Part shown: positions 16,735-24,686 of the stretch, piece after piece
Numbering within the stretch: position 1 is the stretch's first letter
Layout: each line of letters opens with the position of its first letter
Assembly (NCBI GenBank): GCA_934486825.1
Contig: CAKSQF010000006.1
Location: 45,977 to 109,976, forward strand
Origin: an uncultured Eubacteriales bacterium
GTDB taxonomy: Bacteria > Bacillota > Clostridia > Oscillospirales > CAG-272
Direction: 5' to 3'
DNA: 64,000 nucleotides
The notes under the pieces: model-generated
The model's database searches: none
What the model was told of the DNA's origin: nothing
Seen by the model: the letters and a program-made list of their open reading frames with translations, nothing else
Made by a program: the position numbers and the translations under genes

Positions 16735-18375
16735 ATGGCAAAAGAAATTGTACTTGGCATAGATGCCAGAAATGCTCTTATGGCAGGAGTAAATAAACTT
16801 GCCGATACAGTAAGGATTACTATGGGTCCGAAGGGACGTAATGTCGTTCTTGACAAAAAGTACGGTGCACCGCTTATTACAAACGACGGTGTTACCATTG
16901 CCAAGGAAATTGAGCTTGACGATCCCAAGGAAAATATGGGTGCTCAGCTTGTAAAAGAGGTTGCAACAAAAACAAACGATGCGGCGGGCGACGGTACAAC
17001 TACCGCTACGCTTCTTGCACAGGTACTCATTAACGAGGGCATGAAGAATGTTGCCGCAGGCGCAAATCCGATGATTCTCCGTAAGGGTATTCAGAAGGCT
17101 GTTGACGCTGCTGTTGCCGGACTTAAAGCAAACTCAAAGCCGGTCAACGGTTCGAGTGATATCGCAAGAGTCGGTGCCGTATCAAGCGGCTCGGATGAGA
17201 TCGGAGCGCTTATAGCCGATGCAATGGAAAAGGTTACCGCCGACGGAGTAATTACCGTGGAGGAATCCAAAACAGCCGAAACACTTTGTGAGGTTGTTGA
17301 GGGTATGCAGTTTGATCGCGGATATCTTTCACCCTACATGGCGACCGATTCGGATAAGATGGAGGCGGTTCTTGACGATGCGCTTGTCCTCATAACCGAT
17401 AAGAAGATCAGTTCGATACAGGATCTTCTCCCTCTTCTTGAACAGATCGTTCAGGCAGGCAGAAAGCTCCTTATAATTGCGGAGGATGTTGAGGGCGAGG
17501 CTCTTACAACGATGATCCTCAACAAGCTTCGCGGAACAATAAATGTTTGTTGCGTAAAGGCGCCCGGGTTCGGTGATCGCAGAAAAGAAATGCTTCAGGA
17601 TATTGCTATACTCACCGGCGGTCAGGTTATTACATCCGAGCTTGGTCTTGAGCTTAAGGACACGACAGTTGATATGCTCGGTTCCGCAAAGCAGATAAAA
17701 GTAAACAAGGAGCACACAATTATTGTCGGCGGTGCAGGTGACAAAGAGGCAATCAACGCTCGTGTCGGTCAGATTCGTGCCGCAATTTCAACAACGACAT
17801 CTGAATTTGACCGTGAAAAGCTTCAGGAGAGACTTGCTAAGCTTGCGGGTGGTGTTGCCGTTATTAAGGTCGGTGCCGCAACCGAAGTCGAAATGAAGGA
17901 AATGAAGCTTCGTATCGAAGATGCGCTCAATGCAACCAAGGCTGCAGTTGAAGAGGGAATAGTCTCGGGCGGCGGAACAGCATATCTTAATGTTATCGAG
18001 AATGTTGATGCACTTCTTAAAAATGCAGAAGGCGACGAAAAGACCGGTATCATGCTTGTCAAGAAATCACTTGAAGCTCCCGTACGTCAGATTGCCGAAA
18101 ATGCCGGATATGAAGGAAGCGTAGTGGTCGATAAGATTGCACGTTCCAAGAAAAAGGGCTATGGCTTTGATGCATACAACGAAAGATATGTTGATATGAT
18201 TGATGCCGGAATTGTTGATCCTACCAAGGTTACACGTTCTGCTCTCCAGAACGCGGCGTCGATAGCTGCAACGGTTCTTACGACCGAGGCACTTGTTTCC
18301 GACATAAAGGAAGACAAGAAAGCCGAAGAGGCTGCATCCCGTGCGGCAGCAATGCAGGGCGGCGGAATGTATTGA
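16735..18375 (+). CDS. groEL: Chaperonin GroEL
   Basis: This 546-residue chaperonin subunit refolds proteins in the cytosol with ATP. It shows the nucleotide motif MGPKGRNVVLDKK, then NDGVTIAKEIELDD, the DAAGDGTTTATLL phosphate loop with its catalytic Asp, and VEEGIVSGGGTA in the equatorial domain. The C-terminus is only a short MQGGGMY rather than a long GGM repeat, a modest variation. An intrinsic terminator follows directly. It is the only groEL in the window. Confidence 0.97.
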   Translation: MAKEIVLGIDARNALMAGVNKLADTVRITMGPKGRNVVLDKKYGAPLITNDGVTIAKEIELDDPKENMGAQLVKEVATKTNDAAGDGTTTATLLAQVLINEGMKNVAAGANPMILRKGIQKAVDAAVAGLKANSKPVNGSSDIARVGAVSSGSDEIGALIADAMEKVTADGVITVEESKTAETLCEVVEGMQFDRGYLSPYMATDSDKMEAVLDDALVLITDKKISSIQDLLPLLEQIVQAGRKLLIIAEDVEGEALTTMILNKLRGTINVCCVKAPGFGDRRKEMLQDIAILTGGQVITSELGLELKDTTVDMLGSAKQIKVNKEHTIIVGGAGDKEAINARVGQIRAAISTTTSEFDREKLQERLAKLAGGVAVIKVGAATEVEMKEMKLRIEDALNATKAAVEEGIVSGGGTAYLNVIENVDALLKNAEGDEKTGIMLVKKSLEAPVRQIAENAGYEGSVVVDKIARSKKKGYGFDAYNERYVDMIDAGIVDPTKVTRSALQNAASIAATVLTTEALVSDIKEDKKAEEAASRAAAMQGGGMY

Positions 18376-18376
18376 T

Positions 18377-18414
18377 AAAAAAATTATGACGCTTTTAAAG
18401 CGTCATAATTTTTT
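18377..18414 (+). terminator. Terminator of groESL
   Basis: A stem pairing AAAATTATGACGCTT with AAGCGTCATAATTTT ends in a T run immediately after groEL. Confidence 0.9.
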
Positions 18415-18426
18415 ATAAAAACAAAG

Positions 18427-18458
18427 CGGGATGTCGTTTGTGACATCCCGTTGTTTTT
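18427..18458. terminator. Second terminator, 3' of rpsU
   Basis: CGGGATGTC and GACATCCCG pair around a 6-base loop with T-rich sequence on both strands. It stops rpsU transcription on the minus strand and backs up the groESL terminator. Confidence 0.8.
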
Positions 18459-18479
18459 TGGCATAAAGTAACAAACAAA

Positions 18480-18656
18480 TTACTTAAATTTGCGCTTTCT
18501 TGCCGCTTCTGATTTCTTTTTGCGCTTTACGCTCGGCTTGTCATACTGCTCTCTCTTTTTAAGCTCAGTCAAGACGCCCGAACGCTGGCATTGTCTTTTG
18601 AATCTGCGGAGTGCGCTGTCAAGAGATTCATTTTCTTTGACTCTGATTTCTGCCAT
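18480..18656 (-). CDS. rpsU: 30S ribosomal protein S21
   Basis: Translating the minus strand from the ATG at 18656 gives a 58-residue basic protein beginning MAEIRVKENESLDSALRRFK and ending in a Lys/Arg-rich tail (RKKKSEAARKRKFK), which is S21. S21 binds the 30S platform near the anti-Shine-Dalgarno region of 16S rRNA and supports initiation. A GGGAGG-type purine run lies upstream of the ATG. It is a single-gene unit with its own promoter and terminator, placed between groESL and leuS. Confidence 0.95.
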   Translation of the reverse strand: MAEIRVKENESLDSALRRFKRQCQRSGVLTELKKREQYDKPSVKRKKKSEAARKRKFK

Positions 18657-18710
18657 TTTGTAAGTTTCCCTCCCCTCGCATTCTGCAAAGAGAATATAAT
18701 CATCGTTGGT

Positions 18711-18739
18711 ATTATACTATATTTTTATTCGTTTGTCAA
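18711..18739 (-). promoter_or_regulatory. Consensus promoter of rpsU
   Basis: On the minus strand a perfect TTGACA and perfect TATAAT are separated by 17 bases, about 55 bases upstream of the rpsU ATG. Confidence 0.85.
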
Positions 18740-18772
18740 GTATTTACGCAGATAAATTGGAGCGTTTTTCGG

Positions 18773-21175
18773 TTATTTGACGACAATATTTACAAGCTTG
18801 CCGGGAACATAGATCTCCTTGATAATCGTTTTTCCTTCAATAAGCTCGGAAACTCTTGCGTTGGATTTAACAGCGGCTATAACCTCGTCCTTATTTGCAG
18901 ATGCAGGCAAAACAACCGTCCCTTTGAACTTTCCGCATATCTGTATTGCTATTTCAACCGTTGAGTCAACCGTTTTGGATTCATCGTATTCGGGCCACCC
19001 GGACAGGGAAAGAAGTGTATTTTCGCCGAGTCCCGACCAGATTTCTTCGCAGAGGTGGGGTGCAAACGGACAGAGAAGCTTAATAAATATTTTGAGCTCA
19101 TCTGTTGTCAGTTTCCCGCACTCGTTTATTGAATTTATAAGAGACATGAGCGAGGCAATTGCCGTGTTGAACTTCATGTCTTCGATGTCGGAAGAAACTT
19201 TTCTGATGGTTTTGTGGAAGGCGGATTCAAGCTCTGGCGTATGTCCGCTGCCGCTTACGATATCGGGAAGGTCGGCAACGCGTTCAAGAAAACGCTTGCA
19301 TCCGCGTACACTTGCTTCAGACCAAGGGGCGGCTGATGTATAGTCGCCCATAAAGAGAACATAGGTACGGAGCGTGTCTGCTCCATAGGTTTCTACGACT
19401 TCGTTGGGGTCTATTACATTTCCGCGGGATTTTGACATTTTAACACCATCGGGACCGAGTATAAGTCCCTGCGCGGTCCGTTTTGCATACGGCTCAGATG
19501 TCGGAACAACACCTATGTCATAAAGGAATTTGTACCAGAACCTTGAATATATCAGATGCCGTGTAACGTGTTCCATGCCACCGTTATACCAATCGACGGG
19601 GAGCCAGTACTTCATTTTGTCGGGATCAGCAATTTCTTTGTCGTTGTGCGGATCGATGTACCTGATGAAATACCATGACGATCCTGCCCACTGCGGCATA
19701 GTGTCGGTTTCTCTTTTTGCATCCGATCCGCATTTCGGACACTTGCATTTTACGAATGATTCGATTTTTGCAAGCGGGCTTTCGCCGCCTTCACCTGGCA
19801 TAAAGTTTTCAACAGCGGGAAGGCGAAGCGGCAATTCATCATAAGGAACATGAACCATTCCGCATTTGGGACAATGTATGATCGGTATCGGCTCTCCCCA
19901 ATAACGCTGGCGATTGAATGCCCAATCCTTCATTTTGTATTGGACGCCTTTTTTGCCTGTCCCCATTGCTTCAAGTTTATCGATCATGCAGGATATGGCG
20001 TCTTTTTTATTTGTAATGCCGTTAAGAAAATCCGAATTAACCATTTCGCCGTCGCCGGTGTATGCTTCCTTGTCAATATCTCCGCCTTTTATGACTTCTA
20101 TGATGTCGGCACCGAATTTTTTTGCAAAAGCATAATCACGTTCGTCATGTGCGGGGACAGCCATGATTGCACCCGTGCCGTACCCCATCATTACGTAATC
20201 AGAGATAAAAACGGGTATTTTTTTGCCGTTAATAGGATTTACGGCATCAATTCCGGCGATTTTTACACCTGTTTTGTCTTTTACAAGTTGTGTGCGTTCA
20301 AATTCGGTTTTTTTGGCACACTCATTTTTATAGTTTTCAAGCTCACCGTAATTTGTTATTCTGTTTTTTAATTTTTCAATTATAGGGTGTTCGGGAGCTA
20401 TTACCATAAAGGTAACTCCGAACATTGTGTCCGGTCGTGTTGTGTATATTTCAAGCTTTTCATCCGTACCGTCGATTTTGAAGTCAACAAATGCTCCGGT
20501 TGACTTGCCGATCCAGTTTTCCTGTTGGAGTTTGATATTGGGCAAATAATCGACATCGTTAAGACCTTGGAGCAGTTTGTCGGCGTAATCTGTTATCCTT
20601 AAATACCATACATCTTTGGATTTCTGGACAACGTCGCTGTGACAAATGTCGCATTTACCGCCCTGTGAGTCTTCATTCGAAAGCACGACCTTGCAGGAAG
20701 GGCAGTAGTTTACAAGCGTTTTGTCCCTGAATACAAGTCCTTTGTCAAACATTTTGCAAAAGATCCACTGTGTCCATTTGTAATAATCTTCATCGGTGGT
20801 ATCTATTGTACGGCTCCAGTCAAACGAAAAGCCGACCTGCTTTAACTGTTCGGTAAAATGCTCAATGTTTTTGTCTGTTACAATACGTGGGTGAGTTCCG
20901 GTTTTTATGGCGTAGTTTTCGGTCGGAAGACCGAATGCATCGAAGCCGATGGGGAAAAGTACATTGTATCCCTGCATACGTCTTTTGCGTGATATTGCCT
21001 CAAGCCCGGAGTATGCTTTTATGTGCCCCACGTGCATTCCGGCACCCGACGGGTACGGAAATTCGACAAGAGCATAAAACTTTTTCTTGTCCGAGTTGTC
21101 ACAAGCTTTGAACGCGCCTGTTTCGTCCCATTTTTTCTGCCATTTTTTTTCAATAGTTTTAAAATCGTATTTCAT
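18773..21175 (-). CDS. leuS: Leucyl-tRNA synthetase
   Basis: This 800-residue class I synthetase charges tRNA-Leu. The HIGH-equivalent is in YPSGAGMHVGHIKAYS, and the KMSKS loop is intact in GVKMSKSRGNVIDP. The CP1 editing domain (about 220-420) contains TTRPDTMFGVTFMVIAPEHP and GTGAIMAVPAHDERDY. Two zinc-type cysteine pairs (CPSC...CDIC near 165-185; CPKC near 450) are visible. I chose the ATG at 21175 over the in-frame TTG at 21181 because GGAG then sits at better spacing. It lies last in the yhbY-nadD-yqeK-rsfS-leuS run. No T-box leader is seen in the short gap upstream. Confidence 0.95.
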   Translation of the reverse strand: MKYDFKTIEKKWQKKWDETGAFKACDNSDKKKFYALVEFPYPSGAGMHVGHIKAYSGLEAISRKRRMQGYNVLFPIGFDAFGLPTENYAIKTGTHPRIVTDKNIEHFTEQLKQVGFSFDWSRTIDTTDEDYYKWTQWIFCKMFDKGLVFRDKTLVNYCPSCKVVLSNEDSQGGKCDICHSDVVQKSKDVWYLRITDYADKLLQGLNDVDYLPNIKLQQENWIGKSTGAFVDFKIDGTDEKLEIYTTRPDTMFGVTFMVIAPEHPIIEKLKNRITNYGELENYKNECAKKTEFERTQLVKDKTGVKIAGIDAVNPINGKKIPVFISDYVMMGYGTGAIMAVPAHDERDYAFAKKFGADIIEVIKGGDIDKEAYTGDGEMVNSDFLNGITNKKDAISCMIDKLEAMGTGKKGVQYKMKDWAFNRQRYWGEPIPIIHCPKCGMVHVPYDELPLRLPAVENFMPGEGGESPLAKIESFVKCKCPKCGSDAKRETDTMPQWAGSSWYFIRYIDPHNDKEIADPDKMKYWLPVDWYNGGMEHVTRHLIYSRFWYKFLYDIGVVPTSEPYAKRTAQGLILGPDGVKMSKSRGNVIDPNEVVETYGADTLRTYVLFMGDYTSAAPWSEASVRGCKRFLERVADLPDIVSGSGHTPELESAFHKTIRKVSSDIEDMKFNTAIASLMSLINSINECGKLTTDELKIFIKLLCPFAPHLCEEIWSGLGENTLLSLSGWPEYDESKTVDSTVEIAIQICGKFKGTVVLPASANKDEVIAAVKSNARVSELIEGKTIIKEIYVPGKLVNIVVK

Positions 21176-21193
21176 TTTCAAATGTCTCCTTTT

Positions 21194-21592
21194 TCAGTCG
21201 GATTCGTTTTGTATACTTGTCAGATCTATTTTTTCGGCATCTGCCCATAGCTTATCAAGTTTATAGAAATCGCGTGTTTCCCGACTGAATATATGAACCA
21301 TAACGCATCCGAAATCTATAACCGCCCAATTTCCTTCACTGTAACCGTCCATATTCCACATTTTAACACCGCATAGCGACAGCTTGTATTCAATTTCTGC
21401 CGCAAGAGCTCTAACCTGTGTGGATGAACTGCATGTACATATGACGAAATAATCTGTCAGAACCGTCTTGTCATCGACGCGTAGCACTGTCAGATCTTTT
21501 ATTTTGTGTCCGTTCAGTATCTCTGCGATTGATTGTGCTATGTCGGATGAACCTGCTGCTGACAAATCACGGATTTTTGCTTGTTCTGTCAT
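21194..21592 (-). CDS. rsfS: Ribosomal silencing factor RsfS
   Basis: This 132-residue protein contains VDDKTVLTDYFVICTCSSSTQV, EGNWAVIDFGCVMVHIFS and TRDFYKLDKLW, the conserved core of RsfS/Iojap. RsfS binds L14 on the 50S subunit and blocks subunit joining when nutrients are scarce. The AAGGA site precedes the ATG at good spacing. The order nadD-yqeK-rsfS is a widely conserved Firmicutes cluster, which supports the call. leuS starts 18 bases further on. Confidence 0.93.
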   Translation of the reverse strand: MTEQAKIRDLSAAGSSDIAQSIAEILNGHKIKDLTVLRVDDKTVLTDYFVICTCSSSTQVRALAAEIEYKLSLCGVKMWNMDGYSEGNWAVIDFGCVMVHIFSRETRDFYKLDKLWADAEKIDLTSIQNESD

Positions 21593-21609
21593 ATCGATTT
21601 TCCTTTCTT

Positions 21610-22236
21610 TTATGGGTTTGATAAGTGCATTGATTTAATCAGACTGTTGCGTGATTTTATTGTTTGTGTGTGAATGTAAGTATTATCTTCAAGGAGATGC
21701 ATTATGGTCAGATCAAAGGACTTCAGTAATGTTCTGTCAAGAAGAACAGATAAACCGAGGTTATCTTTGTTCTCGTAAAAATAATCTCTCAGGTACACGC
21801 AGCTTTCGTGTTTTCTTGTTGGCTCAATATAGTCTGCAAGATAAAGGAGCTTGTCGGTTGTACTCATATCCGGTTTTCCGGTTGTATGACATCTTATTGC
21901 GGATACGACTATCGGATTGGTATACCTGCCGTAAAATTTCTCGGCATAAGCCGCGCCGGTAACAGAATGAAGTACAGACGGGCAGAGCAGATCGTCAATA
22001 TCAAGAGTAAGTCCGAGCTCTTTTGCAAGCTGTATCTGTTTTTTTGTGTCGTATCCTTTGGTTATATCGTGAAGAAGCGCGGCTGACTGCAGATAAATGC
22101 TGCTGTCCGCATCAAGTGAATACATTTTTGCGAGTCTGATACATTCGTCTGCTACCGAGAGGGTATGAATGTACCTGTATCCGCTTATATCCTTTTGTAT
22201 TTCATTTTTCAGTGTTTGAATATCCGATTCGTTCAT
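21610..22236 (-). CDS. yqeK: YqeK-type HD-domain diadenosine tetraphosphatase
   Basis: Starting from the ATG at 22236 (MNESDIQTLKNEI) the protein has 208 residues. The HD motif is spread over YIHTLSVADECIRLA, AALLHDITKGYD (His-Asp pair) and LLYLADYIEPTRKH, metal-binding residues of the YqeK family, which hydrolyses Ap4A symmetrically to ADP. A longer in-frame reading upstream lies within nadD and is unlikely. Its first 35 bp overlap the 3' end of nadD. It sits in the conserved nadD-yqeK-rsfS cluster. Confidence 0.9.
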   Translation of the reverse strand: MNESDIQTLKNEIQKDISGYRYIHTLSVADECIRLAKMYSLDADSSIYLQSAALLHDITKGYDTKKQIQLAKELGLTLDIDDLLCPSVLHSVTGAAYAEKFYGRYTNPIVVSAIRCHTTGKPDMSTTDKLLYLADYIEPTRKHESCVYLRDYFYENKDNLGLSVLLDRTLLKSFDLTIMHLLEDNTYIHTQTIKSRNSLIKSMHLSNP

Positions 22237-22852
22237 TCCGGTATAATTTGTTTTCCTCAATGTATTTGCGTACAGAATCCGGGACCATGCCCGATATGTC
22301 ATTCCCATTTGCCACGGCATCTCGTATCTGTGACGAAGAAACTTCAAGCGGCGGAGCATCAATTATTGAAATTGAAGCATCGTATTTGCTTTTGAGCATT
22401 ACTGCGTAAGCATCTATCGCCGATTTGCTTTCGCCACGATATCTGCCCATTACAACGATGGTTGCGAGCCTACATATTTTGTCCGGTCGGTACCAACTGT
22501 CAAGAGTCAGAAACATATCGGTTCCGCACAGGAAAAAGAGATGTCTGTTTTTTGATGAAAAATGTTCAAGCGTGTTTGCTGTATAGCTTTTGCCGCCGGA
22601 TACATATTCGAAATCGTCAACAAAAATCTTTTTTCCGTATTCCGTAAGCTCGGAAAAGGCAATCTCGGTCATTTCAAGACGCGCTTTCGGATTGTTTGAA
22701 ACTACCTCTTTGTGGGGAGGTATGCATGTCGGTATAATCAGAAGTCTGTCAAGATTTATTTTATTCAGAAATGTTGATGCGGCATACAGATGTCCGTTGT
22801 GCGGAGGAGAAAAAGTCCCTCCGTATATTCCGAGTCGTTCAAAATCGGTCAT
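22202..22852 (-). CDS. nadD: Nicotinate-nucleotide adenylyltransferase
   Basis: It converts nicotinate mononucleotide plus ATP to deamido-NAD, the substrate of NadE (partly present at the window start). The nucleotidyltransferase motif GIYGGTFSPPHNGHL is at the N-terminus. IIPTCIPPHKE, LFFLCGTDMFLTLDSWYRPD and the C-terminal SSSQIRDAVANG (ISSTxIR-type) are all conserved. At 216 residues it is normal size. It overlaps yqeK by 35 bp and follows yhbY by 3 bases, so the cluster is one transcription unit. Confidence 0.95.
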   Translation of the reverse strand: MTDFERLGIYGGTFSPPHNGHLYAASTFLNKINLDRLLIIPTCIPPHKEVVSNNPKARLEMTEIAFSELTEYGKKIFVDDFEYVSGGKSYTANTLEHFSSKNRHLFFLCGTDMFLTLDSWYRPDKICRLATIVVMGRYRGESKSAIDAYAVMLKSKYDASISIIDAPPLEVSSSQIRDAVANGNDISGMVPDSVRKYIEENKLYRNERIGYSNTEK

Positions 22853-22855
22853 TTT

Positions 22856-23152
22856 TTATACCATTGATTTAATATCGATCTTTTTGTGTTTCTGCGATTC
22901 TTTATAAAGTACAAATTTTGTCCCTATAACGGTAATTACCTCGGATTCGGTTGCCTCGGATATTATATCTGCAGCTTCTCTTGCAGAATAGGCGCTGTTG
23001 TCGAGAACCTTGATCTTTATAAGCTCTCTTGCTTCAAGAGCGTTTCCGATCTGTGTTGTCATTTCGTCTGTGATTTCGCCTTTCCCGACCTGAAAAATAG
23101 GCTGAAGCGCTGTAGCAAGTGATCTCAGATATGCTCTTTGTTTTCCTGTCAT
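22856..23152 (-). CDS. yhbY: YhbY/CRS1-type RNA-binding protein
   Basis: This 98-residue protein is built as a single CRM domain: MTGKQRAYLRSLATALQPIF, QVGKGEITDEM and the GxxG-like IGNALEARELIKIKVL loop region. E. coli YhbY associates with pre-50S particles, so a role in ribosome assembly is likely. It overlaps the rdgB stop by 4 bp (ATGA), indicating coupling, and precedes nadD by 3 bases, the usual Firmicutes order. Confidence 0.92.
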   Translation of the reverse strand: MTGKQRAYLRSLATALQPIFQVGKGEITDEMTTQIGNALEARELIKIKVLDNSAYSAREAADIISEATESEVITVIGTKFVLYKESQKHKKIDIKSMV

Positions 23153-23754
23153 TGATTATTCTCCAAAAAATGTTTGAATTCTGTCGAAAATTTCTTTATT
23201 GCAACTGCTCTGTGGCTGACACGATTTTTTTCTTCCTGTGACAGTTCGGCAAAGGTTTTACCAAGGCTGTCATAGAAGAACAGCGGATCATATCCGAATC
23301 CGGCTTTTCCGTGCAGCTCGGTCAGAATCCTTCCGCGACATTCACCTCTGACGGTAATTCTGCTTCCGTTCGGTGCAACAGCGGCAATTGTGCAGACAAA
23401 ACATGCTCCCCGCTTTTCCTCCGGAAGATTTCCGAGCATAGCCAATAATTTTCTGTTGTTTTCGGAATCGTTGCACGGCTCACCGGCAAAACGTGCGGAA
23501 TATATGCCCGGCGCTCCGTCAAGTGCGTCAACGCACAGTCCGCTGTCATCGGCAATGCCGATGTACCCAAGGCTTGCCGGAACTGAGGCTTTGATTACTG
23601 CGTTTTCTTCAAAACTGCTTCCGTTCTCCTCGATGTCGCCGTAATATCCGATATCATCAAGAGAGAGTATGTCGATATCAAAACCTTCTTTTGAAAGAAG
23701 GGTCCGAAGCTCTTTTATTTTTTTTCGGTTTCTTGACGCAAGAACTATTTTCAT
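23149..23754 (-). CDS. rdgB: XTP/dITP diphosphatase (RdgB/HAM1)
   Basis: It removes non-canonical purine nucleoside triphosphates such as XTP and dITP. The N-terminal VLASRNRKKIKELRTLL is the substrate-binding SxNxxK region. SFEENAVIKA, ADDSGLCVDALDGAPGIYSA, GYDPLFFYDS and NRVSHRAVA are the standard catalytic and pocket motifs. The 201-residue length is typical. It lies between ftsY (15 bases upstream) and yhbY (4-bp overlap). Confidence 0.95.
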   Translation of the reverse strand: MKIVLASRNRKKIKELRTLLSKEGFDIDILSLDDIGYYGDIEENGSSFEENAVIKASVPASLGYIGIADDSGLCVDALDGAPGIYSARFAGEPCNDSENNRKLLAMLGNLPEEKRGACFVCTIAAVAPNGSRITVRGECRGRILTELHGKAGFGYDPLFFYDSLGKTFAELSQEEKNRVSHRAVAIKKFSTEFKHFLENNQ

Positions 23755-23769
23755 ACCGTTTACTCCGCC

Positions 23770-24669
23770 TTAATCAAACAATGCATTTACGAATTCAACC
23801 GGGTCAAACGGTCTCAGATCGTCGATCTGCTCGCCAACGCCTATATATTTGACCGGAATGTCGAGGAGTTCTTTTATTGAAAAAACAACTCCGCCCTTTG
23901 CGGTTCCGTCAAGCTTTGTCAGAACAAGTCCGGTAATGTCCGCACAGTTTTTAAATTCCTTTGCCTGATTTATTGCATTCTGACCTGTTGTTGCATCGAG
24001 CACAAGCAATGTTTCTCTTGCGCATCCGGGCAGTTCACGGTCAATAACGCGGTTGATTTTTGCAAGTTCTGCCATCAGATTTTTCTTGTTATGGAGTCGC
24101 CCCGCGGTATCAACAATCAGTACATCGGCTCCGCGTTTTTTTGCGGCGCTGATCGCATCAAATACAACAGCGGCAGGATCGCTTCCTTCATTTTGTTTTA
24201 CAAGATCAACTCCGGCTCTGTCTGCCCATACCTGAAGCTGGTCGATTGCGCCTGCCCTGAATGTGTCGGCTGCCGCAAGAATAACATTTTTTCCGTCTGT
24301 TTTCAGATGATTTGCGATCTTGCCGATTGATGTTGTTTTCCCGACGCCGTTTACGCCGATAACCAAAAGCACGGACGGTTCTGTTGACAAATCCAGCGGT
24401 TTGCTTTCGCCGATCATTTCAACCAGAATTTCTTTGAGTATCGCGGTTGCTTCCTCGCCGTCGGTGATTTTTTCTTCTTTTACACGTTCGCGTAATTTGT
24501 CAAGTATTTCTTCGGTCGAATTGACTCCGACATCCGCCGAAATCAGTATTTCCTCAAGCTCGTCAAGTGTTTCATCGTCAATACCTCTTTTAAAAAGCGA
24601 AACTATACGCCCGAAAAATGAGTTTCTTGATTTGAATAATCCGTTTTTTAGTTTTTCGAAAAATCCCAT
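23770..24669 (-). CDS. ftsY: Signal recognition particle receptor FtsY
   Basis: FtsY docks ribosome-SRP complexes at the membrane. This is the short Gram-positive form (299 residues) without the long acidic A domain; the N-terminus MGFFEKLKNGLFKSRNSFFG is amphipathic. The N domain (about 20-90) is followed by the G domain: GVNGVGKTTSIGKIA, DTFRAGAIDQL, DTAGRLHNKKNLM and TKLDGTAKGG. GVGEQIDDLRPFDPVEFVNA is the diagnostic C-terminal end. It follows smc with a 17-base gap, the smc-ftsY pair common in Firmicutes. Confidence 0.97.
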   Translation of the reverse strand: MGFFEKLKNGLFKSRNSFFGRIVSLFKRGIDDETLDELEEILISADVGVNSTEEILDKLRERVKEEKITDGEEATAILKEILVEMIGESKPLDLSTEPSVLLVIGVNGVGKTTSIGKIANHLKTDGKNVILAAADTFRAGAIDQLQVWADRAGVDLVKQNEGSDPAAVVFDAISAAKKRGADVLIVDTAGRLHNKKNLMAELAKINRVIDRELPGCARETLLVLDATTGQNAINQAKEFKNCADITGLVLTKLDGTAKGGVVFSIKELLDIPVKYIGVGEQIDDLRPFDPVEFVNALFD

Positions 24670-24686
24670 ATATATTTCCTTTCAGA

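Noticed and set aside
21182..21193. T-box leader for leuS
   Set aside because: Only a few bases separate rsfS and leuS, so there is no space for a T-box.
22237..22362. N-terminal extension of YqeK
   Set aside because: It lies fully inside nadD, and the HD domain starts normally after the ATG at 22236.
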